Part shown: one piece after another, positions 1 through 34,933 of the stretch | Position numbering within the stretch: position 1 is the first letter of the stretch | Layout of the letters: each line of letters begins with the position of its first letter | NCBI RefSeq assembly: GCF_029633865.1 | Contig: NC_079219.1 | Location: 16,424,810 to 16,488,809, forward strand | DNA: 64,000 nucleotides | DNA from: Lampris incognitus | Taxonomy: Eukaryota > Chordata > Actinopteri > Lampriformes > Lampridae | Direction of reading: 5' to 3' | Position numbers and translations under genes: made by a program | Notes under the pieces: generated by a model | Seen by the model: the letters and a program-made list of their open reading frames with translations, nothing else | Databases searched by the model: none | Told to the model about the DNA's origin: nothing

Positions 1-119
1 TCAAGATGAACACAAAAATAGTTTCAGATTTGCTGTATCACGTAGGAATGCGGAGAAACATTAAAATAACTTTTATTGAATTTAACATGTTTAATCACAT
101 AATGATGCTGACACATTGT

Positions 120-1850
120 GATAGTTCAACTGAGCTTAAAATGTTTTGCTGCTGATTTTCGTTTGTACTCAGCATCTGGTACCTCTCGTGTCAGTGTCCA
201 ACAGTAGTTGGCCAGTGTTGATGGATTCCAGTTGCCCTGATACCTCTTTTCCATGGTTGCAATGTCCTGGTGAAATCTTTTACTATGTTTGTCACTGACT
301 GCACGAAGATCAGCAGGGAAGTAGTCCAAGTGTACATTTTCAGTGACATGTGGTTTTGTAGGCTTTAAGCATGTTGTCAAGCAGCTCAATGTAGTTTGGT
401 GCTCTGTAGTTGCCAAGAAAATTCTCAACAGCATCCTTAAATGCCTTCCATGCTATTTGCTGGCCCCGCTAGCAAATCTTCTGACTCCCTGTCACCGATG
501 ACCTGTCTGATTTGTGGACCAACAAAAATGCCTTCCTTAATCCTGGCATCAGTTATTCTTGGAAACATCTGTCTCAAATAGTGAAACCCATCACCTTCTT
601 TGTTCATTGCTTTCACAAAAATTTCATCAGTCTGAGTTTTATATGAAGAGGAGGCAGAAATATCTTTGTTGGGTTGACAAGCGGTTTATGTGCCACACTT
701 TTCTGCCCTGGAATGAAATGCTTACACAGCGGCCAGTTCTTTTTAATGTAATGTGACTCTTTAGCACGGCTATCCCATTCACAAAGGAAACAACAGTACT
801 TTCTATATCTGAGCTGCATTCCTAGTAGCAGTGCCGATACTTTTCGATCACCACAGATGACCCAGTCGTAATTGTTGTACTGAATGTGTTTCAACAACGG
901 TTCCATGTTATTGTAGGTTTCTTTTATGTGTACTGCATAGCCAGTGGGTACTGAAGGGTGGACCAGTGGATACTGAAGGGTGGACATTGCCACTGTGTAA
1001 CAGGACCGCTTTCAGGCTCAACTTTGATGAATCTATAAAAAGACGCCATTGTTGTGGGTCTTGCACACAACCCAAAGCCATGAACAATCCATCAATGTCA
1101 GTGCAGAAACAGAGGTTGTCAACCTGCGTAAAGAAGTTTGTCAAATGTTCTTGACGGTTCTGAAAGAAAGACATTTTTGGACCTGGTGACAGCAAACCCC
1201 ATCCTTGCAATCCTGAACCAATTAGTTCTGCTTTAGCTTCTGACAAATCTAAGTCCCTGACCAGGTCATTTAATTATGGCTGTGTTATCAGATGAGGATA
1301 ACCAGGCATTAAAGGGTTCAACATTTGGCGCAGTGTCATTTTCCACAGCTGGTTCATGCATTGTGGCATCTTCATCTGCCTCATCCAGGCTCCATGTCTC
1401 TGGTGGCTTCGGTACTGGCAAACTGTCGATCATGTGGCACTGGTCTCATGGCTGAAGGCAGATTGGGGTATTCAGTAGATTTCTTATTTTTTGTACAGAA
1501 GCCAGATACATTGGTCAGACAGAAGTAACAGTCCATCATGTGATCCCTCTGTTCTTGCCATATCATTGGGACTGCAAATGGCATTGACTTCCGGTACCTC
1601 TGAGCCAAGCTCTCAGGTTGACTGCACATGTTGCACAACAAATGTGAGGAGTCCAGGGTTTCTCTTGGTCACCAATTTTGCATCCAGAGTAGAGCTCATA
1701 GGCTTTTTTAATAAGTGCAGTCATGGTGCATCTTTGAGCCTTAAGCGTATACTCACCAAATATGTAACAGAATGTATGGGAGCTGTTGCAACACTGATGA
1801 GACATTTCTGCTGTATTAAATCTTCCTGAAGACGATAAACCCTATTGTTA
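120..1850 (-). pseudogene. Degraded multi-copy gene of unknown function
   Basis: Read on the minus strand, three blocks follow in order: a Cys-rich N-terminal block (about 1805-1380, with HICCATC and CYFCLTNVSGFC), a central block (about 993-613, with YCCFLCEWDSR and LPPLHIKLRLMK) and a C-terminal block (about 434-126, with TMEKRYQGNW). I recognise these blocks from a protein family that occurs in many copies in arthropods, cnidarians and some fish and is usually annotated as uncharacterised. Its copy number suggests that it is mobile or spreads with something mobile, but I see no terminal repeats here. The reading frame is interrupted several times, so this copy is almost certainly dead. Function unknown; confidence is for the family match, not for any role. 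Confidence 0.6.
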
Positions 1851-2680
1851 AGTGTACTCCCTATGCTACTGCCTGAAGAAAATGTGCATCAACATGTGTC
1901 CAAACAGCATCTGTAAATGTGAGCAGCTTTTATAGCCTGTCTGCCAGCATCTAACCTGACTAAGCATGCCCAGCCATGCCTAAGACAACATTTACATAGC
2001 ACCTACACTGAGTGCATGCCCAGGCATGCTGACCAAAACAGCTTGCTTTGTGGGTAGTATACTGGTAGACTTAAAATATAACAGGAAATCACAAAAATAG
2101 ATTATATCTACAAAACGGTATGTGATACGAAATTTTAAGGTGATTTTCGTGATCAGCAGCCCAAAATCCATAAAATACACCCAAAAGCGTTCAGGAAGCA
2201 AAATGTTCATTGATCCCCAAATTAAAGATGCTGTTATTGCCATAAGATAAACAACAGCCTATTATTAGGCTTGTTCTTTGTGATGTTTGAATTACTCCAC
2301 TAATAATCTCTCATTACTTGCATTTGTGTTTTATGCATGTCTTCACAACTCATTTTAGTGTTAATTCTACCATTTGTTTTTTACTCTTTCACAGTTATCC
2401 TATGTCAAAACTTTATTTTGTTTCATTGTGAAGCACTTGGTACTGTATACTTGAGATGTACTATGATTATTATTACTATATCATCATGTCTCCTGTCTGT
2501 CTTCTTCCCTCCCCTATAACCCTGCTGTGTCTCTTCCCATACTGTAGATTTGGCTGTATTCTTGATCTTGACATCAGCGAAAGCCACTGTAGCTTTAATC
2601 AAGACTACTGAGTAATCAGATCACTGACCCTAAAAAAAAAAGTTGCAAATAGAGAAGTAGGAAAAGTCATCAGTCTAAAA
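1851..2680. other. Intergenic, nothing recognised
   Basis: AT-rich sequence with no coding exon, RNA gene or repeat that I can support. It separates the degraded minus-strand gene from the presumed promoter side of gene 1. Confidence 0.4.
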
Positions 2681-2760
2681 AAAAAAATGGCAACAAGAAA
2701 AAGTAATCCCTCAAAAGCCGGAAGAAAAAAAATGTACTTCCTCTTACTCAAATCTACTTC

Positions 2761-2812
2761 CTCCCCCTCCCCCCCTTTCCCTCCTCCTCCTCCTCCTCCT
2801 CCTCTTCCTCCA
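2761..2812. repeat. (CTC)n pyrimidine-rich simple repeat
   Basis: Runs of C and CTC units about 280-330 bases upstream of the gene 1 start codon. This is a homopyrimidine tract on the + strand, close to where the promoter of gene 1 should lie. Confidence 0.7.
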
Positions 2813-2819
2813 GTGTCAT

Positions 2820-2957
2820 GCCACCCGATCCTTTTCTCTGTCCATCTCTCATCCCTACACTACAGGAGAAGCCCACCTCTGCCACCCTTCGCTCCACACG
2901 CCACCAATAAGTCCTGCTCTAACCGGCTCACATAAGTGGATGAAGATACTTTTACAG
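2820..2957 (+). other. Candidate 5' noncoding exon of gene 1
   Basis: A strong splice donor (ACAG then GTGAGT) follows position 2957. A pyrimidine tract ending in CGCAG at 3069 would be the acceptor, giving an intron of 112 bases and a second exon that starts 17 bases before the gene 1 ATG. The 5' limit given here is arbitrary because no transcription start can be read. Transcript data would be needed to confirm it. Confidence 0.3.
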
Positions 2958-3086
2958 GTGAGTTGAGCATATTTAGTTCCACGGAGGTTTTGTTGTTGTG
3001 TTCCTCCCCCTCATATGATTGTGTTCACCTCTCGCCCTCCCTCTCCCCTCTCTCCCGGGGACATCGCAGCACTCGCACCAGTGGAG

Positions 3087-25817
<22,731 letters not shown>

Positions 25818-27010
25818 AAGAAGGAAGGGAAGTTGCCACAGAACACTTTGTTACTGGTAAAAATATGTTTACCTATCTAAAAAAAAAAAGTCGTTAGGCT
25901 GGTACTATTTTATTGAAAAGATACCTGCTTTTTTTGCATAGAGCTTTTTTATAATGAGCTTGGGGCTTACTGGACCCAGTAAAAACATACAGCATGCTAA
26001 AAAAAAAAATGGATGGATCACATTTCTGAGAAAATTTAAGTTTTGCACTCTGTCAGTGAAATAACTAATTTCTGTTAATCTATCAATATTATGTTATGTT
26101 CTAATTATTTTATTCTATCTTCTCACCTCTCTCTTCTATCTCTATCCTGCTAGGTCCACATCTATCTCAGCTGCTGTTACAAACTGAGAACCTTTCACTT
26201 TGTTCACATAATTTGCCCAAACCCAAGTTAGGACTGTGGACTGGAACTGTTCAGGTTTTTGACTGAACTGGATCGGACAGGCTCATGAGAGACGCTCCAT
26301 GCCTTATCTGACTGAGATAAACACTTTGCAGGAAACTTATGGCATCACTGACAAGTGAAGATCCTAATATATTACATATATTATTCTCTCTTTTCTTTGT
26401 CACGTCATCACTATCTGCTGTGCAGTAAAAGCTAGAATGCTTTAGAAAAGTATTGAGAATTAAGAAAATGGAAAAATAACATTCACTTTTCCGACCTTTT
26501 CGCTTGTATTCATACTGTACCGTGAGAGTGGACATGTATAGAGGTATTTACTCAGAAAGACAGGATAATCTATCTGCTTCTACGCAGGTCCTCGCTGACG
26601 GATGGTTAATGACATTAATAAGTAGATTTATATATAATAGAAATAGTTGCCACAATGGTAGCCTTTCTAGACATCACACATCATGCATCTATCTTGCATT
26701 AGCAGTGGAGGCGCTACTGAAGTCCATTACTTTTACATGTTTTGTAGAGTACACTTAGAAAAATGGGTGTCGTGTAATACAGAACTTTTATCTTTTGTCT
26801 TCTGAGGCGCGCCACCGTGCAGCAACAGATGTCAGAAAGCTTGCATCTGCTATGGCTATATCTACTATATGTCTGTGTCATCTGAATTACAACATACTGT
26901 ATCAAACTATAAAATCTGCTGTACTCTGATAACTAACTGGCTCGCTTTAAATACTCTGATCAACCTTTTTTCTATGACTTAGCTCAGAAAAAATAAAAGT
27001 TAGCATTAAC
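25818..27010 (+). other. Probable 3' UTR of gene 1
   Basis: No coding exon follows the TAA. AATAAA at 26992-26997 is a candidate poly(A) signal. The 3' limit given here is only an estimate from that hexamer. Confidence 0.4.
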
Positions 27011-27529
27011 AACAGTTTGGAAATCAAAGTAAAATAACAAATGTAAGAAAAGGGGAATTTTGCAGGACACCATCGATAGACACTAGGGTAGCAGCAAGCC
27101 AGTGTTTAGATAAAAGGGTTTGTATGTTATCTGCATGTCATCCTAAGATGGGTGGAAGACACAACTTTACCTTCATTTAAACGAGCAGAAAATCAGTGAT
27201 GATTTTCCCATGGTAGGGCTAAATAGGAAAACTAGCCCTCATTCGGTTTCTTCATGTTCAGACTACCTTGAGAGCTGCATATCTGTTAAAAGAGATCCAT
27301 CAAATATGTCCTGTTTTAACTGCATGTGCCATGTGATTAAAAATAGCTTGAAGTGTATTTTGATGTGCTTGAGATGAAAGTAGAGACATGCAGTAAACAG
27401 CTTATTAGCTACATTTGAGCATTTGGATGGTCTTATTTTAAAATGTTTTTACATGGCGACAAATAAAGAGTCATTATCAAAAAAAGAGCCAATTATTTTT
27501 CTTAATGTTCTTCTTTTATGTCACGATAT

Positions 27530-27955
27530 ATCTGACTTTTTTTTCTCCCTTTTTCTCCCCAGTTGTAGCCAGCCAATTATCCCACTCTTCCGAGCTGTCC
27601 CAAGCTGCTGCTCCACCCCCCCCACCCCCACCGATCCAGGGAGGGCTGCAGACTACCACATGTCTCCTCTGATACATGTGGAGTCGCCAGCCGCTTCTTT
27701 TCACCTGACAGCGAGGAGTTTTGCCAGGAAGAGGTAGCGCATGGGAGAATCACGCTATTCCCCCCAGTTCCCCCCCCCCGAACAGGTGCCCCGACTGACC
27801 AGAGGAGGCACCAGTGCAGTGACCAGGACACATTCCCACATCCAGCTGCCCACCCACAGACACGGCCAATTGTGTCTGTAGGGACACCCAATTAAGCCAG
27901 AGGTAACACGGGAATTTGATCCAGTTATCCCCATGCTACTCGGATGCCCCATCTC
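27530..27955 (-). mobile_element. tRNA-derived SINE, family A, copy 4 (inverted)
   Basis: The family A body appears in reverse complement: the tail CTCCCTTTTTCTCCCCAGTT first, GACACGGCCAATTGTGTCTG in the middle and the tRNA-like head last, ending near ATGCTACTCGGATGCCCC. It is oriented opposite to copy 5, which starts about 180 bases later. Confidence 0.8.
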
Positions 27956-28138
27956 TCTGGACTATCTAGCTAAAAAGCGATCTTCATCCTCCTAGTTTCT
28001 CCTTTTCCCCCGGTTTCCTTCATTATCCTGGTCTTTCTCTCTTCCTCCTGTGGCACCCTCAGTTTTAAACCACCATTTGAATTGTTAACTTACATTTGTA
28101 ATCTTTGACGCTCATCCTCAGCACATAGATATATGAGT

Positions 28139-28580
28139 TGAGACTGGATAGCATAGCGGTCTATTCCATTGCCTACCAACACAAGGGTCGCTGGTTCGAA
28201 TCCCCGTGTTACCTCCAGCTTGGTCGGGCATCCCTACAGATACAATTGGCCGTGTCTGCGGGTGGGAAGCCGGATGTGGGTGTGTGTCCTGGTCACTGCA
28301 CAAGCGCCTCCTCTGGTCGGTCGGGGTTCCTGTTTCGAGGGGAAGGGGAACTGGGGGGAATAGCGTGATCCTCCCTTGCGCTACTTCCTCCTGGCGAAAC
28401 TCCATGCTGTCAGGTGAAAAGAAGTGGTGAGTGACTCCACATGTATCGGAGAACACATGTGGTAGTCTGCCGCCCTCCCCGGATCAGCAGAGGGGGGAAG
28501 CAGCAACCGGGATGGCTCGCAAAATAGGGTGATTGGCCATGTACATTTGGGGAGGAAAAAGAAGGGAAAAAAGCCACAAA
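28139..28580 (+). mobile_element. tRNA-derived SINE, family A, copy 5
   Basis: Starts near AGACTGGATAGCATAGCGGT, has the B box GGTTCGAATCCCC and the full family body, and ends with TTTGGGGAGGAAAAAGAAGG. Confidence 0.85.
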
Positions 28581-28602
28581 AAAAAATGTGATGATTTTGG
28601 AT

Positions 28603-28790
28603 GATGATTGCTCTGGGTGAAGAGGGATGACATGTGCGTAATGCGCTACGTGGACACAAGTCGGGGTTTGATCACCCCCGGCTGGGTCGCTCGGGCAAAG
28701 GTGTCTGATGTTAAGACCCAAAACACCTGATGACCCGGATTCATTATTGACAATGTGTCCAGGTTGCACCACATGGTGTATCAAAGAACT
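28603..28790 (+). mobile_element. 3' end of a LINE with a restriction-like endonuclease, upstream copy
   Basis: The stretch from GCTCTGGGTGAAGAGGGATG through GCGTAATGCGCTACGTGGAC to CACCACATGGTGTAT matches, in the same orientation, the 3' end of the larger element at 28800-32475. Only the last 190 bases are present, as expected for a severely 5'-truncated copy. Confidence 0.75.
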
Positions 28791-28799
28791 AACTAAGTA

Positions 28800-31700
28800 T
28801 TGAGGTGCAATTATTGACTTCCAGGAAAAGGCTGGATGACAACCACGAATAGTGTGGTGACAACTGGAGAGACAGTGGATAGCTCAGAGAAATGGCAACT
28901 GGGGCATGGAAGGTTAACACCCCAAGCTGCAGCTCTCCAAATGGAGCACCCACAAATATGCTACAAAGAGCCTTTCAGATAAATACCCCCAGGGATGCCC
29001 GAGGGGGGGGTGAACGCATCAAATGGACAGATATACTGGTATTGACCCAAGGTAATGAGCAAATGACTATGAGTGCAGTCTGCAGATACAGCAAGGTCTG
29101 CAAAAACCCAAGAGGTCTAAAGATCCACCAGACCAAGAGGGGCTGCTTGAGGAAGGAGCAAGTTGTGCAGTGTACAGTGCAAGTACCTGATACAGCACCT
29201 GGTGAGATGGAGGAGGGGCTAGTCCGGGAGACACTCCACAGTGCCCAGAACCTCCGAGCAACACCCCAAAGCAGACCATCAGAACATTGTCAGGTTTTAT
29301 GGACTGCTGCCAACAGTCAGCGTGGCGCCAGTTCGATGAAGATGTGGATGCAGCCCTTGAAGCAACAGCCAAGGGTGGTGCAGACCAGAGACTCCAGACA
29401 ATGAGCACCTTAATAATGAACATCGCTTTGGAGAGGTTTGGTGTCAAGGAACAATGGGCCACTAAGACTACAGCAAATCCAAACCGATGGGAAGTTAAGA
29501 TGAGAAGTATGTAGGAGTGATGCAGGATATGTATGAGGGTGGTGTGACAGTGGTAAGGTGTGCAGTTGGAATGACAGATGGGTTCAAGGTGGAGGTGGGA
29601 TTACATCAAGGATCGGCCACTAAGACTACAGCAAATCCAAACCGATGGGAAGTTAAGATCGCCCAACTTAGACAAGAGCTGAGGACACTCAAGAGCCAGT
29701 ACAGGAAGACAAGTGAAGAAAAGAAGGCAGCCTTGTCAGAACTTCGAGGCATGGTAAGGGGAAGGCTAATCACCCTTAAGCATGCTGAGTGGCACAGGAA
29801 GAAAGGCAAGGAAAAGGCCTGCAAGCAGAGTGCCTTTGTTGCAAATTCATTTGGATTCAACAGGAAGCTGGGGCAGAAACGCAGTGGTCACCTGTCATGC
29901 TCTTAGGAAGAGATCAACTGCCACATTAGCAACACCTACAGTGACAGCATGAGGGAGCAAGACCTTGGCCACTGCACAGCCCTTATATCCCCACCAGAAC
30001 CCAGCACCCTGTTCAACATCAACGAACCTACAATGAAAGAGATCAAGGAGGCCATCAATTCGGCCAAAACATCTTCAGCTCCAGGTCCAAGTGGAGTGTT
30101 GTACAAGGTCTTCAGAAGGTGCCCCACGCTTCTGGAATGCCTTTGGAATATCTACAGGGTGATCTGGAGGAGGGGAAAGTTGCCACAGCAGTGGAGATAG
30201 GCAGAAGGTGTGTGGATTCCTAAGGAGGAGAACGCAAGCAACATTGAGCAATTTAGGATTATCTTGCTCCTCAGTGTGAAATGTAAGATCTTCAAGATTG
30301 TTGCCAATCACCTCACAGGATTTCTCTTGAAGATCTCCTACATAGACACCTCAGTGCAGAGGGGATGAGTCCCTGGTGTTCCAGGATGCATATAGCACAT
30401 GGGTGTGGTAACCCAACTGATCAGAGAGGCGCGAGAAAGCAGGGGAGACCTGACAGTGCTGTGGCTGGACCTTGCTAATGCCTACGGATTGATCCACACA
30501 AGCTGGTAGAATTGGCCCTGATCAGACAACACGTCCCATTGGCTAGAAAAGGGTATCATCACTGGCTGCCCAATTTCTGTGTCCCTGCTTGCGCTGGTCA
30601 TGAATATGCTTGTGAAGTCTGCAGAAGTGAAGTGCAGAGGTCCCTGGTCCAAATCTGGCACCTGACAACCCCCGATCAGAGCATTCATGGATGACCTAAC
30701 GGTAACAACTACATTAATGCCCGGTGGCTCCTTCAAGGACTTGAACAGCTCATTACATGGGCAAAAGTTAACTTCAAGCCCACAAAATCCAGGTTTCTTG
30801 TTCTCAGGAAAGGAAGAGTAACTGACCAGCTTTTCTTTGGGAGACACCCAAATTCCACCTGTGACTGAAAAGCCAGTCAAGAACCCGGGTAAGATCTTCA
30901 CCAGCAATCTGAAGGACACAGTTTTGTGCCAGGCAACCAGTGATGACCCCAATACTTGGCTGTCCACAGTGGACAAGTCAGGGCTTCCTGGAAAATTCAA
31001 GGCCTGGATATATCAACATGGAATCCTGCCTGCACTCCTCAGGCCACTGCTAATCTCTGAAGTCCCAACCACCATCGTGGAGAGCTTTGAAAGGAAGATC
31101 AGCTCATTCCTGGGCAGGTGGGTGGGCCTGCTGCAGAGCCTAAGTAGCATTGCTCTTTACGGGCATAACACCAAGCTACAGCTTCCTCTCAGCAGTCTGG
31201 CAGAGGAGTTCAGGGTCACCAAAGCCAGAGAAGTCCTGCTCTACCGAGATTCCACTGACACCAGGGTTTCCTCTGTGGGTTTCGAGGTCAGAACAGGAAG
31301 GAAGTGGCACGCACAGGATGCATTTGAGCAGGCAGAGGCAAGGTTGTGGCACAGCATCTTGATGGGTACTTTGGCAACTGGTCGGGCCAGGCTTGGGAAC
31401 AACTGAAGACCTTGCTACAGTAAAGCCTGAGGAAAGGGGAGATGAAAGCTGATCCAGGAGGAGGTACGCGCAGAGGTGGAGGAAGCTCACTACAGCAGAA
31501 TGGTGGGTATGTGCAAGCAGGGGGCTGCAACCAAATGGGAGCATACAATCGACCGAAAGATCGCCTAAGCAGAACTCTGGAAGACGTAATCGCACCAATT
31601 CAAGTTTTTGGTCAAGTCAGTGTAAGATGTCCTCTCGAGCCCTTCCAACCTGTTCAGCTGGGGCCTGGCAGACTCACCTGCTTGCCAATTCTGCCAGAAA

Positions 31701-32475
31701 AGGGGCTCCTTGGACCACATCCTGAGCTGCTGTTCAAAGGCCTTGGGAGAGGGGCAGTATCGTTGCCGCCATGACCAAGTTCTTCAGACAGTAGCAGACA
31801 TCTTCTGCACTGGGATCAGCTACAGCAAGCAGCAACACCCAACAAAATGCACCATCGCCTTTGTTTGAGCAAGAGAGAAGCCCCAGCCAAAGACCCAGGG
31901 TGGGCTGCTCGCAACTGCAAGGAACTGGCAGCTCCTGGTCGACCTAGGGAGACAACTGAGGTTCCCAGACACCACCACAGCTACCACACTCGGGCCAGAA
32001 ATGGTCCTGATGTCCATGGCAACCAAGCAAGTGGTTTTGCTAGAGCTAATTGTCCCCTGGGAAGTTCGGATGGAGGAGGCGCAAGAAAGGAAGTGAACCA
32101 GGTATGCAGATCTGGTAGCTGAGCATCGGAGGAATGTGTGGAAGTGGAAGTTGAAGTTGAAGTGGGCTGCAGGGGCTTTGTAGGCCAGTCTCTACACCAG
32201 GTCCTGGGACTTTTGGGGATTTGTGGGCTGCAAAGAAAAAGCCATTAGAATCATCTTGGAAGCCGCTGAAAAGACTTCCGATTGGCTCTGGGTGCAGGGG
32301 GGTAATGTGTGGCGTAATGCGCTACCTGGATACAAGTCGGGGCTTGATCCCCCCTGGCTGGGCCGCTCAGGCGAGGGTGTCTGATATTAAGACCCGAAAC
32401 ACCTGATGACCCCAGGTTCATTACTGATGTGTCCAGGTTTGCACCACATGGTGTATAAAAGAACCAAGCTTGATT
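28800..32475 (+). mobile_element. LINE with zinc finger, reverse transcriptase and restriction-like endonuclease (R2/NeSL-like), broken
   Basis: Translated pieces in order: an N-terminal zinc-finger-like part (CKNPRGLKIHQTKRGC, about 29095-29150); the start of the reverse transcriptase (SSAPGPSGVLYKVFRRCP, about 30075-30125); the catalytic FMDDLTV near 30685-30710; and a C-terminal part that matches the restriction-like endonuclease end of the family (NGPDVHGNQ and following, about 31990-32100). The 3' end (32280-32465) includes GCGTAATGCGCTACCTGGAT. Many stops and frame changes make it inactive. Two parts of it flank a patch from an unrelated LINE at 29502-29616. The family is widespread in fish and corals, but I cannot fix its exact clade. 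Confidence 0.75.
29457..29659 (+). repeat. 45-bp direct duplication flanking a 115-bp piece of another LINE
   Basis: 29457-29501 and 29615-29659 are identical (GGCCACTAAGACTACAGCAA and onward). Between them, 29502-29616 is identical over 115 bases to 38297-38411, inside the reverse transcriptase of the (TAG)n-tailed LINE. The last two bases are shared with the second duplicate. Confidence 0.9.
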
Positions 32476-33020
32476 TTCTTATTCTTTGAAGCAATGTGAT
32501 GTCCTATTCTTGCCCAAGTTTTTTCTTCAGCAAATGTCTTGAAGATTAAAACTGCAAAATCGCAGCTTTAGTTGAAGTTGTCTTGAGAAAAAGGCTGTTT
32601 ACAATCCCTCTACCTCCTGGTCAATCATAGATTTAGAAGACAACGCCTCAGTCTGCTTCATTCTGTGAAAATCCTTGGGCCCATTCAGAAAAAGAGATGC
32701 AAATTTGCAACCTCTGGAGACAGAAAATTTGCGTTGACCTTTCCCTTTTTCTATGGTAGCACATTTTCAATTACAGTAGGCAACACTGGGCATATTGGCA
32801 AAGCATCTGTGATGATCTGTGACTGAATAACTTTTGCTTTCTGTTAGAAGCCAACAGCCTTCATTATTAAAGCTTTTCTGTTTCATGGTAATATTTGCTA
32901 TGGTCATCGAAGCAGTGGATTGCATGCTGAACACCTTCAAAGCTCCATCAGCACCAGGGGTGATTTTTTTGAATAGAGAGGTTTCTAAAGCATTAATGTG
33001 TAGGCGGTCTAAGCTACACT
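32476..33020. other. Intergenic, nothing recognised
   Basis: AT-rich sequence between the R2-like LINE and an L2-like tail. No feature I can support. Confidence 0.35.
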
Positions 33021-33024
33021 AGCC

Positions 33025-33540
33025 TACAGGAGGAGGGCCAAAAACATAATAAAAGACATTATACACCCAAGACACCATCTGCTTCAGCTACTCCCATCAG
33101 GTAAGTGCTTCAGATCAATTCACACATGCACAGATAAACTGAAAAACAGCTTCTTTCCAAAAGCTGTGGCACTATTGAACTCATCAGACATGTCAGTCTG
33201 ATGAGACTGACGTGCTGCCACCACTGGGCATGTGCAATATTTGCAATATTTATTACTCACATGTCATTTTAAGCCACTTCATCTGTCACACCACATCTTT
33301 ACTGCATTTTTGCTGCTGATGCTTTTGCACCTCGTAAGTTGTAATTTATCATTAACTGTATTATATTTTATATTTTACATTGCTTATATTTTGTACTTAT
33401 GTTGCTTAAACTCTACTTTTTATTGCTGGTTTTGTATTGTCTTATTTATTCTTTGTATGCACCATTTGAGGTTGGCACAACTGCAGTTTTGTTGTGCTTG
33501 CACAATGACAATAAAGTTCTTGAACTTGAACCTGAAATAG
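33025..33540 (+). mobile_element. L2-like LINE 3' end
   Basis: Translation gives RRAKNIIKDIIHPRHHLLQL, then LPSGKCFRSIHTCTDKLKNS and FFPKAVALLNSSD, the C-terminal end of an L2/CR1-type reverse transcriptase. An untranslated part follows and ends in CAATAAAGTTCTTGAACTTG. Confidence 0.7.
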
Positions 33541-33830
33541 CCTCTGACAAAATGTAAAATGACAGCTCTGCAATCTATATCAATGTCAATATAGATGGCA
33601 GAACTGTCAGCAGTTACTCAGGCTTGTACCATGAGGAGCCATGTGTATGTATGTAAGATGTAATTTAACCCAACACTATGCAGGCACTCCCTGGACTGAC
33701 TGGATGTACAGACTGTACATGATGCATTAAAGAGTAATATAATACAGTTTCAAGTTGCCTTCACCCACTGCTCACTTTAAAAAAAAAAAAAGGTCAATCT
33801 GTAAGAACTGGAACATATATATATATATAT

Positions 33831-34209
33831 ATCTTAGCACAAAAAGTAAGGACATTTGGGTTTGACAGATTATTTCTTTGCTGTAACAATGCTTCTTGGC
33901 AATAAATCTTATATCAGGCACCTGATTGTCAGCACCTGGGGTATCAGAAGCTCAAAACAAGAGTCAATAGCAACAGCAAAATAAGCTGTTTGGCATTGGC
34001 AGAGAAGATTTGGCAAATTTTTCATGGGCGCAACCCACATACTCAGCTCTGTTGCTCATCCCACAAATGCATCTTCCTTACAAACGTGGCACCATTTAAA
34101 ATGGAAATAAACAGGCTTTCCAACAGTGTAAGATTTATTGCCAAGAAGCATTGTTACAACAAAGAAATAATCTACCAAACACACATTTCCTTACTTTTTG
34201 TGCTAAGTA
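33831..34209. mobile_element. MITE with inverted repeats of about 85 bp
   Basis: 33831-33915 and 34124-34209 are inverted copies, beginning CTTAGCACAAAAAGTAAGGA on the left and, inverted, on the right. About 210 bases of noncoding sequence lie between. TA-rich microsatellites abut both ends, so a TA target duplication is possible but cannot be shown. Confidence 0.7.
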
Positions 34210-34282
34210 CACACACACATACATATATATATGTATACATATATATATATACACACATACATATATATATATATACATATAT

Positions 34283-34315
<33 letters not shown>

Positions 34316-34335
34316 TGTGTGTGTGTGTGTGTGTT
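34205..34335 (+). repeat. Compound (CA)n/(TA)n/(TG)n microsatellite
   Basis: CA, TA and TG runs that together can fold back on themselves, directly next to the right arm of the MITE. A short (AT)n run lies on the other side at 33813-33830. Confidence 0.9.
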
Positions 34336-34559
34336 TGTCTAAAGCATCTAGTTTGGGATCATTAGTTTTTCACCAGATTTTTTTCTTTTTTTGTCGTTTT
34401 CAGTTTCTACCCATCGACGTCAAATCACATCAAAATCTTCTGCATTGCCCAAATTTTTGTAAACTAGATTTTTATTGGGCAGCTTTTGGAGATTTTAAAA
34501 ACCATGTTTATAATAAAACTTGAACATGTGTTTATGTGTTCATCCAGCAATCTTTGTTT

Positions 34560-34739
34560 AGCATACCTACACTCCTTTTGGAGTACAGGAGATGATCTGT
34601 TTAGGGGTGTCTTTCACTGACCGCAAAAAAGACAGGAAGGGCGGAGACAACAATCATCCACACAATGAACTAACACCTACTTCTGCTTTTCCATCTGTAT
34701 GTGGCTCTGTCTATAGCCTCAGCTCTCTGGCTGGGATTG
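34560..34739 (+). other. Candidate 5' noncoding exon of gene 2
   Basis: A strong donor (GGGATTG then GTAAGTAC) follows position 34739. The acceptor would be the T-rich tract ending GTTGCTGAAG at 34919, which leaves 14 bases of leader before the ATG. The 5' limit is arbitrary. Confidence 0.4.
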
Positions 34740-34933
34740 GTAAGTACTGTTAATTTCACAATCTATGCACTGCTTTCATTTACACTCATTGGTTTGTAGG
34801 GCTAACAATAGATGAAGAGCAAGAGACGTCTCTCTTAACTGCATTGTTCACTAAGTTCAACAGTCATTATCCACGATTACCCTTTAACCCTTCTTTTTTT
34901 TTCTCTGTGGTTGCTGAAGGTTGATTTCGAATA

